A stretch of 64,000 nucleotides of DNA from Halorubrum trapanicum (lineage in GTDB: Archaea > Halobacteriota > Halobacteria > Halobacteriales > Haloferacaceae). The notes under the pieces were generated by a model. It saw nothing but the letters and a program-made list of their open reading frames with translations, had not been told where the DNA came from and did not search any database. Positions 9,499-17,777 of the stretch are shown here, one piece after another. The stretch spans positions 1,736,001-1,800,000 of the forward strand of contig NZ_AP017569.1 of assembly GCF_002355655.1 (NCBI RefSeq). The letters are read 5' to 3'. The position numbers and the translations under genes are program-made. How positions within the stretch are numbered: position 1 is the first letter of the stretch; the number at the start of each line of letters is the position of its first letter.

Positions 9499-10398
9499 TC
9501 ACTCCCCGCCGAGCAGTTCGACGAGCAGCGCGTTCTGCGCGTGCATCCGGTTCTCCGCCTGGTCCCAGACGAGGGCGCGGTCGGATTCGAGCACGTCGTC
9601 GGTGATCTCCTCGCCGCGGTGCGCGGGGAGGCAGTGCATCACCGTCGCGTCGGTGCCGGCGAGCAGCTCCTGATTCACCTGGAACCCGTCGAAGGCGGCG
9701 AGCTTCTCCTCGCGCTGGTCCTCCTGTCCCATCGAGATCCACACGTCGGTGTACACCACGTCCGCGCCCTCAACCGCCGCCGTGGGGTCGGTCGTCGGCG
9801 CCACGTCCAGCCCGAACTCCGCGGCGCGGTCGAAGACGGCGGGGTTCATCCCGTAGTCGGCGGGCGTGGCGACCTCGACGTCGAGGCCGGCCATCGCCGC
9901 GCCGACGACGAACGACTGCCCGACGTTGTTGCCGTCGCCGACCCACGCGACGGTGGCGTCCTCGCCGACCGTCTCCCGGATCGTGAGCAGGTCCGCGAGC
10001 GTCTGGCAGGGGTGCGCCTCGTCGGTGAGCCCGTTGATCACGGGGCAGTCGGCGTACTCGGCGAGGGTCTCGACGTCCGCGTGGTCGAACAGCCGGGCCA
10101 TCACGCCGTCCACGTACCGGCCGAGGACGCGCGCGGTGTCGCGCAGCGGCTCGCCGTGCCCGAGCTGGATGTCGTCGGGCCCGAGGAACATCGCGTGGCC
10201 GCCCAGCCGCGTCATCCCCGTCTCGAAGGAGACGCGGGTGCGCGTCGAGGGCTTCTCGAAGATCATCCCGAGCGTCGCGTCCGCCAGTCGGGGGTCCGTC
10301 TCGCCCGCCTTCATCGCGGCGGCGCGGTCGAGCAGGGCGTCCAGTTCGGCGGGCGTCACGTCGTCGATGTCGAGGAAGTCGTCGGTGGCGAGTGGCAT
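9499..10398 (-). CDS. argF: Ornithine carbamoyltransferase
   Basis: This 299-residue enzyme converts ornithine and carbamoyl phosphate to citrulline. The carbamoyl-phosphate motif STRTRVSFE (about residues 51-59) and the ornithine-side motif HCLPAHRGEE near residue 261 are intact, and the length is normal. It is the last gene of the arginine block on this strand. A 68-bp gap separates it from argE and holds its own TATA-like box, so it can probably be transcribed separately as well. Confidence 0.97.
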   Translation of the reverse strand: MPLATDDFLDIDDVTPAELDALLDRAAAMKAGETDPRLADATLGMIFEKPSTRTRVSFETGMTRLGGHAMFLGPDDIQLGHGEPLRDTARVLGRYVDGVMARLFDHADVETLAEYADCPVINGLTDEAHPCQTLADLLTIRETVGEDATVAWVGDGNNVGQSFVVGAAMAGLDVEVATPADYGMNPAVFDRAAEFGLDVAPTTDPTAAVEGADVVYTDVWISMGQEDQREEKLAAFDGFQVNQELLAGTDATVMHCLPAHRGEEITDDVLESDRALVWDQAENRMHAQNALLVELLGGE

Positions 10399-10430
10399 CG
10401 TGTGTAGTGTGAGTGTGTGTCGTGGTGTCG

Positions 10431-10440
10431 TTTAAAAACG
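10431..10440 (-). promoter_or_regulatory. TATA-like box of argF
   Basis: The minus strand reads CGTTTTTAAACG about 33 nt before the argF ATG, within the only sizeable gap inside the lysW-to-argF gene run. Confidence 0.45.
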
Positions 10441-10466
10441 AGCGTCGGCGAGGGCGACGAGGCGCG

Positions 10467-11660
10467 TTAGGGTCGCTTCCGGCAGACGTCGGTCAGCACG
10501 TCCACGGCGCGGTCGAGGTCCGGCAGCGGCAGCCGCTCGTCGGGTGCGTGGTCGAGATCGGAGTTCCCGGGGCCGTAGGTGACCATCGGGCAGTCCCACG
10601 CGGCCGCGAAGAGGTTCATGTCGCTCGTGCCGGTCTTCCGGAGCAGGCGCACGTCGCCGCCGGCGCCCCGGATCGCGACGCGGAACGCCCGCGCCAGCTC
10701 CGTCCGCGGGCTCTCCATCACCGGCGGCATCGGCTCGCCCCAGTGGACGGAGCCGGTGGTCAGCTCCGCCTCCGCCAGCTCGTGGACCTCGTCGACCGGG
10801 CGCGACGGCGGGATCCGGAGCTGGACGTCCATCGTCGCCTCCACGGCGAGCCCGTCGTCGCTCAGCCCGCCGTCGACCGAGATGGGCTTGGTCGTCACCT
10901 GATCGAAGACGGCGGTCTCGGCGTCGTCCGGCGTGAACGCCTCCTCGACGCCGTGCCACCAGTCGATCGCGTGTTGGATCGCGTTCGGCTCCGGCCGCGA
11001 GGAGTGGCCCGACTCGCTCGTGTTCACGTAGGTGCCCTCCAGCAGGCCGCGGTAGCCGAGGGTGATCCCCCGCCAGCCCGACGGCTCGCCGTTCACCACC
11101 GCCTCGGGCGCGTCGCGGTCGTCGATGAGGGCGCGCGCGCCGGCGGAGTCGACCTCCTCGCGGACGACGCCGGCGAACGAGACCCCCGTCTTCACCGCCG
11201 CGACCGCCATCGCGACGAGCGGGCCGGTCGCGTCGACCGCGCCGCGCCCCCACAGCACCGGGTCGCCGGGCTCGCCGACGCGGACGTCCGAGGGCTCGGG
11301 CAGCTCGCCCTCGGGCGGCGCCGGCCGCACCTCGACCGGGATGTCGCCGGGAACGGTGTCGACGTGGGAGGTGAGGAGGACGGCGTCGTCCGCCGGCGCG
11401 CGGACGTTCCCGACCTCGTCGATCCACGCCTCGCGACCGTTCGCCTCGAAGAAGTCGACGAGGCGCTCGGCCGCCCGCTCCTCCTCGCCCGACGGCGAGG
11501 GGATCGAGACCATGTCGTACAGCAGCTTCCGGGCGGGCGTGTCGCAGGCCGCGGGGTAGCCGCCGCCGGCGACGACGTCGGTGCCGGCCGCGGACCCGTC
11601 CTCGGAGCCCTCGCTCTCTTCCCCGTCGCGTTCCGCGTCCCGCTCCTGCCCGGTCGCCAT
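10467..11660 (-). CDS. argE: LysK/ArgE-type amino-carrier hydrolase (M20 peptidase family)
   Basis: This 397-residue M20 metallohydrolase releases ornithine (and possibly lysine) from the LysW carrier. Zinc-site motifs are visible: SHVDTVP near residue 98, a GRGAVDATGP segment with the bridging Asp, and the general-base EE in VVREEVDSAG. The start at 11658-11660 overlaps the argD stop by one base (TGATG), so the two are translationally coupled. The first 30 residues are acidic and low in complexity. The carrier-hydrolase role, rather than free N-acetylornithine deacetylase, is inferred from the adjacent lysW and argX. Confidence 0.93.
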   Translation of the reverse strand: MATGQERDAERDGEESEGSEDGSAAGTDVVAGGGYPAACDTPARKLLYDMVSIPSPSGEEERAAERLVDFFEANGREAWIDEVGNVRAPADDAVLLTSHVDTVPGDIPVEVRPAPPEGELPEPSDVRVGEPGDPVLWGRGAVDATGPLVAMAVAAVKTGVSFAGVVREEVDSAGARALIDDRDAPEAVVNGEPSGWRGITLGYRGLLEGTYVNTSESGHSSRPEPNAIQHAIDWWHGVEEAFTPDDAETAVFDQVTTKPISVDGGLSDDGLAVEATMDVQLRIPPSRPVDEVHELAEAELTTGSVHWGEPMPPVMESPRTELARAFRVAIRGAGGDVRLLRKTGTSDMNLFAAAWDCPMVTYGPGNSDLDHAPDERLPLPDLDRAVDVLTDVCRKRP

Positions 11661-12787
11661 CAGCCGACCACCTCCTCGATCGCGTCGACGACGGCGTCGG
11701 CGTGCTCGCGTTCGATCGTCAGCGGCGGGAGCAGGCGCAGCACCGTCCGCCCCGCCGGGAGCGCGAGGATCTGATGCTCGATCGCGAGGTCGCGCAGCAG
11801 GCGGTTCGACCCGCGGCGGACCTCGATCCCGACCATCAGCCCGTCGCCGCGCACGTCGCGCACGTCGTCGCCGAGGCGGTCGCGGAGTTCGCCGCGGAGG
11901 TACGCGCCGATCTCCTCGGCGTGCTCGGCCAACCCCTCGCGCTCGATCACGTCGAGGGTGGCGCCCGCGGCCGCCGAGACGACCGGCCCGCCGGAGAACG
12001 TCGAGCCGTGGTCGCCTGCGTCCGCGGCGACCCAGTCGCGGCACAGCGTCGCGCCGATCGGGAGCCCGCTGCCGAGCCCCTTCGCGGTCGTGAGGACGTC
12101 GGGCACCACGTCGTGCTCCTCGGCCGCCCACATCGACCCCGTCCGGCCGAGCCCGGTCTGGATCTCGTCGAGGATCATCGCGGCCCCGTTCGTCGCGGTC
12201 GCGACCCGGACGGCCTGGAGGTACTCGGTCGAGACCGGGTTGATCCCGCCCTCGCCTTGGAGCGGTTCTAAGATGACCGCCGCGGTGTCCTCGTCGACCG
12301 CCTCGCGCATCGCCGCCGCGTCGCCGTACTCGACGAACTCGACGCCGCCGGCGAGCGGGCCGAACCCCTCCTTGTACTTCTCCTTCCACGTGGTCGCGAG
12401 CGTCCCCATCGTCCGGCCGTGGAACCCCTGCGTCGTCGCGACGATCTTCTCGCGGCCGGTCGCGTGGCGGGCGAACTTCAGCGCGGCCTCGTTCGCCTCC
12501 GTGCCGGAGTTACAGAGCCAGACGTTGTCGACGTCGCCGGGCGCGACCTCGGCCAGCCGCTCGTATAACGCCGTCCGCGCCGCGTGCGGGTACGACGCCT
12601 GGACGTACAGCAGCTCCTCCAGCTGGCCCGTCGCCGCGTCGACGACTTCGGGGTGGCAGTGGCCGACGGGCGTACACGCGTAGCTGGCGCCGAAGTCGAG
12701 GTACTCGGTACCGTTCGTGTCGGTCACGTGGACTCCGTCGCCCGAGGCGATCTCGATCGGCTTCTCCGAGAAGACGAAGCCGCTCAC
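11660..12787 (-). CDS. argD: Acetylornithine/LysW-semialdehyde aminotransferase
   Basis: This 375-residue class III PLP aminotransferase converts the carrier-bound glutamate semialdehyde to the ornithine stage. Characteristic motifs are NSGTEANEAALKFAR near residue 92, ILDEIQTGLGRTG near residue 198 and the PLP lysine in TTAKGLGSGLP. It starts with GTG at 12785-12787, overlapping the argB stop by 4 bp (GTGA). Its stop overlaps argE. The tight packing argues for one operon with argB, argC and argX. Confidence 0.96.
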   Translation of the reverse strand: MSGFVFSEKPIEIASGDGVHVTDTNGTEYLDFGASYACTPVGHCHPEVVDAATGQLEELLYVQASYPHAARTALYERLAEVAPGDVDNVWLCNSGTEANEAALKFARHATGREKIVATTQGFHGRTMGTLATTWKEKYKEGFGPLAGGVEFVEYGDAAAMREAVDEDTAAVILEPLQGEGGINPVSTEYLQAVRVATATNGAAMILDEIQTGLGRTGSMWAAEEHDVVPDVLTTAKGLGSGLPIGATLCRDWVAADAGDHGSTFSGGPVVSAAAGATLDVIEREGLAEHAEEIGAYLRGELRDRLGDDVRDVRGDGLMVGIEVRRGSNRLLRDLAIEHQILALPAGRTVLRLLPPLTIEREHADAVVDAIEEVVG

Positions 12788-13710
12788 GCGGTCTCACCCC
12801 CGTCGGTCTCGACCCCTTCCGGTTCATCCGCGTCCTCGGACCCGTCCCCGAGCGCCGACCGCTCGACCGTCGTTCCCTCGCCGCCGAGCGCGGCGACGAC
12901 CGGGTCGCGGACGTTGGCGTCCGCGATCACGACGCGGCCGGACCCGCCTTCGAGCGCCTCTTTCGCGGCCATCACCTTCTTGCCCATGAACCCCTCGGCG
13001 GCGTCCTCGACGGCCGCTAGCCCGTCGGGCGTCGCGGCCGCGTCGATGCGCGTCTCGGGGTCGTCCGGGTCGGCGTACACGCCGGAGACGTCGGTCAGGA
13101 GGACGAGGTCGGCGCCGAGCGCGCCCGCTATCGCGGCCGCGGCGCGGTCGGCGTCCGCGTTGACCGGGGTGACCTCGCCGTCCCCCTCGTCGCCAGCCAT
13201 CGGGGGCGAGACGACCGGCGTGTAGCCGTCGTCGAGGAGGTCGTCGAGGAGGTCGGCGTTCACCGACTCGATCTTCCCCGAGTGGTCGCCGCGGCGGATC
13301 TTCCGCTTCCCGTCCTCGACGACGCGGACCGCCGACTTGCGCGGGCCCGCGAGGAGCCCGCCGTCGACGCCCGAGAGGCCGACCGCGTCGACGCCGGCCG
13401 AGCGGAACTCCACCGTCAGCTCGGTGTTGAGCTTGCCCGCCATCGCCATCGCGAACGCCTCCATCGTCTCCGCGTCGGTGAAGCGGCCGGTGACGCCGGA
13501 GGCGGACTCGACGTACTCGGGCTCGATACCGAGCCGTTCGAGCGTCTCGTCGACGACCGTCGAGCCGCCGTGGACGACGACGACCGCGCGCCCGTTGGCC
13601 GTCAGGTGCGCGACGTCGCCGACCGCGCCGGCCGGGTCGACCGCCTTCGCGCCGCCGACCTTGACGACGACCGGGGGCTCGGCGGCCGTTCCCTTTTCCT
13701 CACCGCTCAT
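12784..13710 (-). CDS. argB: LysW-glutamate / N-acetylglutamate kinase
   Basis: This 308-residue amino-acid kinase phosphorylates carrier-bound (or N-acetyl) glutamate. The N-terminal VVVKVGGAK and VVVVHGGS motifs, the SGVTGRFT segment and the VNADADRAAAAIAGAL region are typical. It has a halophilic acidic insertion around residue 190 and an acidic C-terminal tail. The ATG at 13708-13710 overlaps the argC stop by 4 bp (ATGA). With lysW and argX present, the [LysW]-glutamate kinase (LysZ) activity is the likely one. Confidence 0.95.
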   Translation of the reverse strand: MSGEEKGTAAEPPVVVKVGGAKAVDPAGAVGDVAHLTANGRAVVVVHGGSTVVDETLERLGIEPEYVESASGVTGRFTDAETMEAFAMAMAGKLNTELTVEFRSAGVDAVGLSGVDGGLLAGPRKSAVRVVEDGKRKIRRGDHSGKIESVNADLLDDLLDDGYTPVVSPPMAGDEGDGEVTPVNADADRAAAAIAGALGADLVLLTDVSGVYADPDDPETRIDAAATPDGLAAVEDAAEGFMGKKVMAAKEALEGGSGRVVIADANVRDPVVAALGGEGTTVERSALGDGSEDADEPEGVETDGGETA

Positions 13711-14783
13711 GGCGATCCCACCGGGTGGAGCCCGTCGAACTCGAGGCCGGCGGTCTCGGGGAGCCCGAGCGCGACGTTCGCCGCGTGGACCGCCTGCCCC
13801 GCCGAGCCCTTGGTCATGTTGTCGATGGCCGAGAAGACGACGACGCGCCGGTTCCCGGGGTCGAGCTCGAAGCCGACCTCGCCGTGGTTCGTCCCCGCGA
13901 CCGACTTCGGCTCGGGGTAGCGGTAGACGCCGCCCCCGCCGGAGACGATCCGCACGAACGGCTCGTCGGCGTAGGCGTCGCGGTACGCGCCCCACAGGTC
14001 CCCCTTCGAGACCGGCTCGTCGGGGAAGGCGTGGCAGGTCGCGCTCGCGCCGCGGACCATGTCGACCGCGTGGACGGTGAAGGAGACGGAGAGCCCGAGG
14101 TACGCCTCGATCTCCGCCTCGTGGCGGTGGCCGGTCGGCGCGTACGGGCGCACGACGCCCGAGCGCTCCGGGTGCGAGGAGGCCGCGCCGCCGCCGGCGC
14201 CCCCCTCCGAGGAGCCCACCTTCACGTCGACGACGACCTCGCCGGTCTCGGGACCGAGCGCTCCGGCGTCCACGAGCGGTTTGAGGCCGAGGATCGTCGC
14301 GGTCGCGTTACAGCCGCCGCCCGCGATCAGGTCGGCGCCGGGGAGGTTCTCGCGGTTCAGCTCCGGGAGCGCGTACTCGGCGCGTTCGAGGTACTCCGGC
14401 GACTCGTGGCCGTCGTACCACTCGTCGTAGGCGTCGGCCTCGGGGAGCCGGAAGTCCGCCGAGAGGTCGACGACGGTGTCCGCGGCCTCGAAGAACTCGT
14501 CGATCCGCTCCATCGAGACGCCGTGCGGGGTCGCCGCGAACAGCACGTCGACCGATTCGAGGTCGTCGGGGTCGGAGAAGCGCAGGTCGAGCCCGCGCAG
14601 GTTCGGGTGCGAGCGCCCGACGGTCATGTTGTCGGCCGACCGCGAGGTGGCCTGAACGACCTCGAAGCTCGGGTGGCCGGCGAGGATCCGCAGCAGTTCG
14701 CCGCCGGTGAAGCCGGTGCCGCCGACGACGCTCGCGGTGTAGGTGTCGGCGGTCACCCCGTCGGCCTCGGTGTCGGCGCTCAT
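13707..14783 (-). CDS. argC: LysY/ArgC-type semialdehyde dehydrogenase
   Basis: This 358-residue NADPH-dependent reductase makes carrier-bound glutamate-5-semialdehyde. It has an N-terminal Rossmann motif VVGGTGFTGGELLRIL, the catalytic cysteine in AGGGCNATATI, and a later glycine-rich substrate segment (SSEGGAGGGA). The stop overlaps the argB ATG, and the start overlaps the argX stop by 4 bp. The spacing places it firmly inside the arginine operon. Confidence 0.95.
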   Translation of the reverse strand: MSADTEADGVTADTYTASVVGGTGFTGGELLRILAGHPSFEVVQATSRSADNMTVGRSHPNLRGLDLRFSDPDDLESVDVLFAATPHGVSMERIDEFFEAADTVVDLSADFRLPEADAYDEWYDGHESPEYLERAEYALPELNRENLPGADLIAGGGCNATATILGLKPLVDAGALGPETGEVVVDVKVGSSEGGAGGGAASSHPERSGVVRPYAPTGHRHEAEIEAYLGLSVSFTVHAVDMVRGASATCHAFPDEPVSKGDLWGAYRDAYADEPFVRIVSGGGGVYRYPEPKSVAGTNHGEVGFELDPGNRRVVVFSAIDNMTKGSAGQAVHAANVALGLPETAGLEFDGLHPVGSP

Positions 14784-15721
14784 GCGCTCGCCTCCTCGGT
14801 CTCTTCGTCCGCCAGCTCGGCCGCCTTCGCCTCCAGCCAGTCGACGACCCGCGCGGGGACGTCGACGTCGGTGGCCGAGTCGAGCGCCTTGAACTCGACG
14901 GTGTGGTTCACCTCGTGGACGGTGTAGTCGTCGGCCGCGCCGTCGCCTTCCGCATCGACGCCGCCCTCGGCGGGGTCGGCGTCCGGGTCGACTCCCACCT
15001 CCATCAGGTCGACGCCGAGCATGCCGCCGCCGACCGCCTCGGAGGCGCGCTCGACCAGCTCGGTCGCGCGCTCGTCGAGGTCGAACGACTTCGTCTCGCC
15101 GCCCTTCGCGGCGTTGGTGAGCCAGTGGTCGGACGACCGCGTCATCGCCGCAATCGGCTCGCCGTCAACCGCGAGGACGCGGACGTCGCGGCCGGGCTTG
15201 TCGACGAACTCCTGGACGTAGAACACCTTGTGTTCGTAGTGGCCGAGCGTCTCCTTGTGTTCGAGGATGGCCTCGGCGGCGTTTCGCGAGTCGATCTTCG
15301 CCATCAGCCGCCCCCACGAGCCGGTGACCGGCTTGAGGACGCACGGGTAGCCGAACGACTCGATCGCCTCCAAGGCGGCGTCCTTCGTGAACGCGACCTC
15401 CGTCGCCGGGGTCGGCACGTCGGCCTCGGCGAGCGCGAGCGAGTTCTTCGCCTTGTCGGCGCAGACGTCGCCCGTCTCGGGTGAGTTCACCACGGGAACG
15501 CCGTAGCTGTCGAGGAACCGCGTCGCGTACAGCGACCGGCTCGTGGAGAGGCAGCGGTCGACGGCGATGTCGAGGTCGGCGACGTTCGCCGTCGTCGACT
15601 CCAGCCCGAACCGCTCCTTGCGGACGTCGATCTTCTCGACCTCGTGGCCCCGCTCGCGGAGCTCGTTGAGCAGCAGCTTCTCGTCCTTCCGGATCCGGGA
15701 GTAGAGGATCCCTACGCGCAC
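14780..15721 (-). CDS. argX: ATP-grasp LysW-glutamate ligase ArgX/LysX
   Basis: This 313-residue RimK-like ATP-grasp ligase attaches glutamate (or aminoadipate) through its amino group to the C-terminal glutamate of LysW. Family features are the N-terminal MRVGILYSRIRKDE, PCVLKPVTGSWGR (nucleotide binding), VFYVQEFVDKPGRDVR and the metal-site segment HEVNHTVEFK. An acidic insertion of about 25 residues precedes that metal site, a halophile-type addition. It starts with GTG at 15719-15721. The block contains a full ArgW-type set but no second route, so its main product is probably arginine. Confidence 0.95.
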   Translation of the reverse strand: MRVGILYSRIRKDEKLLLNELRERGHEVEKIDVRKERFGLESTTANVADLDIAVDRCLSTSRSLYATRFLDSYGVPVVNSPETGDVCADKAKNSLALAEADVPTPATEVAFTKDAALEAIESFGYPCVLKPVTGSWGRLMAKIDSRNAAEAILEHKETLGHYEHKVFYVQEFVDKPGRDVRVLAVDGEPIAAMTRSSDHWLTNAAKGGETKSFDLDERATELVERASEAVGGGMLGVDLMEVGVDPDADPAEGGVDAEGDGAADDYTVHEVNHTVEFKALDSATDVDVPARVVDWLEAKAAELADEETEEASA

Positions 15722-15800
15722 GTCGACCCCCCTCCGTTCGCGTCGGCGCTCATGCGCATGTCGACCACTCGCGTGTCGCGGCCGTGGCGGTCGTCGCCAT

Positions 15801-15989
15801 CTACTCGCCCCAGTCCTCCTCGAGCTCGGGCGCCTCCTCTAAGACGACCGGGTCGAGCGAGATGACCTCCAGCTCGGTCCCGGTGACCGGACTGTCGATG
15901 ATCTCGCCGACCTCGACGTCGGCCGGGATCTCGATCTCCTCGCCTGTGATCGGGTCCTCCGCGGTCAGCGTGTCGGTGTCGCTCGTCAT
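15801..15989 (-). CDS. lysW: Amino-group carrier protein LysW (ArgW), cysteine-less
   Basis: This 62-residue acidic protein is the carrier that holds glutamate during arginine synthesis. It ends in the diagnostic EEDWGE, whose final Glu is the attachment site. Residues 10-45 follow the LysW fold pattern (DPITGEEIEIP...EVGEIIDSPVTGTELEVISLD). In typical LysW the two positions read CPxCG, but here they are DPITG (12-16) and SPVTG (33-37), so no zinc cysteines remain. The ATG at 15987-15989 is chosen for the family length and lies 27 nt from a TATA box. It is first in the arg operon. Confidence 0.9.
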   Translation of the reverse strand: MTSDTDTLTAEDPITGEEIEIPADVEVGEIIDSPVTGTELEVISLDPVVLEEAPELEEDWGE

Positions 15990-16015
15990 CGTGGCAGACA
16001 CTCGTCCTCGAATAG

Positions 16016-16023
16016 GCATAAAG
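16016..16023 (-). promoter_or_regulatory. TATA box of the lysW-arg operon
   Basis: The minus strand reads GCCTTTATGCC about 27 nt before the lysW ATG, the normal spacing for a leaderless haloarchaeal mRNA. The surrounding 60 bp is AT-rich compared with the coding regions. Confidence 0.6.
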
Positions 16024-16132
16024 GCTTCGAACTTATTGGATACTTTACATAAAACAGATCGGTCGCTAACGGAACCAGTTCGACGAAATAGCGCCGTATC
16101 GAGATCGGATGTCAGATCTCGGTAGTAAATAT

Positions 16133-16148
16133 GTCCCCCTACGGGGAC
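16133..16148 (-). terminator. Stem-loop downstream of argH
   Basis: GTCCCC-cta-GGGGAC-type hairpin (inverted repeat 16133-16148), followed on the minus strand by ATATTTAC. It lies about 90 bp after the argH stop and before the lysW promoter. Confidence 0.5.
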
Positions 16149-16238
16149 GGTCGTCGGCGTCGATCGGGTCGGCCCCGCCCGGGCCGCCGGCGGCTCGCCC
16201 GGTGTCGGCCGCGCGGGCGACCGCCGCGCGGTCGCGGC

Positions 16239-17777
16239 TCAGACATAGCGATCGACCTCCGCGTCCAGCGCCTCGCTCGCGGCGGCGAGCGCGTCGCGCT
16301 CGGCCGTCAGCGCCTCGTCGTCCGCGTCGATCCCCGCCTCGGCGGCGGCGAGTTCGTCGGCGACCGCCTCGGGGGCCGGTCCGCCGGCGGAGTCGCGGCT
16401 CGCGACGCTTTCGGCCGGATCGAGCGCCGACTCCACGTCCTCGCGGCTCACGTACGCGGAGAGGGGCTCGCCGGTCACCTTTCGCGCGGCCTCGTCAACT
16501 TTTGCGGCCGCCGCCTCCGGCGAGTCGCCGTCCGCGACCGCCTCCGCGGCCGCCGCGACGATCTCGTGGGCCGTCCGGAACGGCATCCCCCCCATCGCGA
16601 GCAGGTCGGCGACGCCCGTCGCCGTCGAGAACCCCTCGCCCGCGGCCGCCGCGAGCGCGGCCTCGTCCCAGTCGGCGGTCGCGACCGCGCCCGCGGCAAC
16701 CTCGGTCGCCTCCCGCACGTCGCCGGCGATCTCGAACACGCTCGCGTGGGCGCGCTGGAGGTCGCGGTTGTAGGCGCGCGGGAGCCCCTTGAGCAGGCTC
16801 AGCGTGCCGGTCGCCTCGCCGATCGCGTCGCCCGCGACGCCGCGGGTCAGCTCCAGCGTGTCGGGGTTCTTCTTCTGGGGCATGATCGAGGAGGTCGACG
16901 AGTACGCGTCCGTCAGCTCGACGACCCCGTCCTTCGAGAAGCCGATCAGGTCCTCCGCGAGCCCCGACAGCGTCGTCGCGAGCGTCGCGAGCGCGCTCGC
17001 CGCCTCTGCGAGGAAATCGCGCGTCGAGGCCGCGTCCATCGAGTTGCGGACGGTCCCGCCGAAGCCGAGCAGCTCGGCGGTGCGGTCGCGATCGACGTCG
17101 AACGGCGTCCCCGTGAACGCGGCCGCGCCGAGCGGCGAGCGGTTGGTCCGGCCGTACGCGTCGAGCAGCCGCTCGGTGTCGCGCGCGAGCCCGCCCTCGT
17201 ACGACAGCAGGTAGTGGCCGACCGTCGTCGGCTGGGCCGGCTGGAGGTGGGTGTACCCCGGCATCACCGTCTCCGCGTGCTCGCCCGCGACCTCGACGAG
17301 CGCCCCGCGGGCAGTGAGGGTCGCCTCGACCGCCGCCAGCAGGTCCTCGCGCAGGCGGTAGCGGATGCACGTCGCCACCTCGTCGTTGCGCGAGCGGGCG
17401 GTGTGCATCCGCCCGCCGTCGGGGCCGATCCGGTCGATGACGGCGGTCTCTATCGCCTCGTGGACGTCCTCGCCGTCCGGCAGTTCGGCGTGGCCGGCGG
17501 CCTCGACGTCGCCGAGCGCCCCGAGGATCTCGCCGGCGACCGCCTCGTCGACGATCCCCTGCTCCGCGAGCATCACGACGTGCGCGCGGTCGACCGCGAG
17601 GTCGGCCTCGAAGATGGCCTCGTCGGCCGCGAGGCTCGATAAGAACTCGCGGGCGGGGCCGCCGCTGAAGCGGTCGCGGCGGACGGCGGTGTCGCCGCCC
17701 TCGTCGGCGCCGCCCTCGTCGGCGCCGCTCTCTCGAGCGTCGGCGTCCGTCGCGGCGTCGGGATCGTCGTCGGTCAT
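16239..17777 (-). CDS. argH: Argininosuccinate lyase
   Basis: This 512-residue enzyme splits argininosuccinate into arginine and fumarate, the last step of arginine synthesis. The superfamily signature SSIMPQKKNP is intact near residue 305, as are the early HTARSRND and TVGHYLLSYEGG segments. The N-terminus has an acidic extension of about 30 residues. The ATG follows the argG stop without a gap (TGAATG), so the two genes are cotranscribed and probably coupled. Confidence 0.97.
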   Translation of the reverse strand: MTDDDPDAATDADARESGADEGGADEGGDTAVRRDRFSGGPAREFLSSLAADEAIFEADLAVDRAHVVMLAEQGIVDEAVAGEILGALGDVEAAGHAELPDGEDVHEAIETAVIDRIGPDGGRMHTARSRNDEVATCIRYRLREDLLAAVEATLTARGALVEVAGEHAETVMPGYTHLQPAQPTTVGHYLLSYEGGLARDTERLLDAYGRTNRSPLGAAAFTGTPFDVDRDRTAELLGFGGTVRNSMDAASTRDFLAEAASALATLATTLSGLAEDLIGFSKDGVVELTDAYSSTSSIMPQKKNPDTLELTRGVAGDAIGEATGTLSLLKGLPRAYNRDLQRAHASVFEIAGDVREATEVAAGAVATADWDEAALAAAAGEGFSTATGVADLLAMGGMPFRTAHEIVAAAAEAVADGDSPEAAAAKVDEAARKVTGEPLSAYVSREDVESALDPAESVASRDSAGGPAPEAVADELAAAEAGIDADDEALTAERDALAAASEALDAEVDRYV

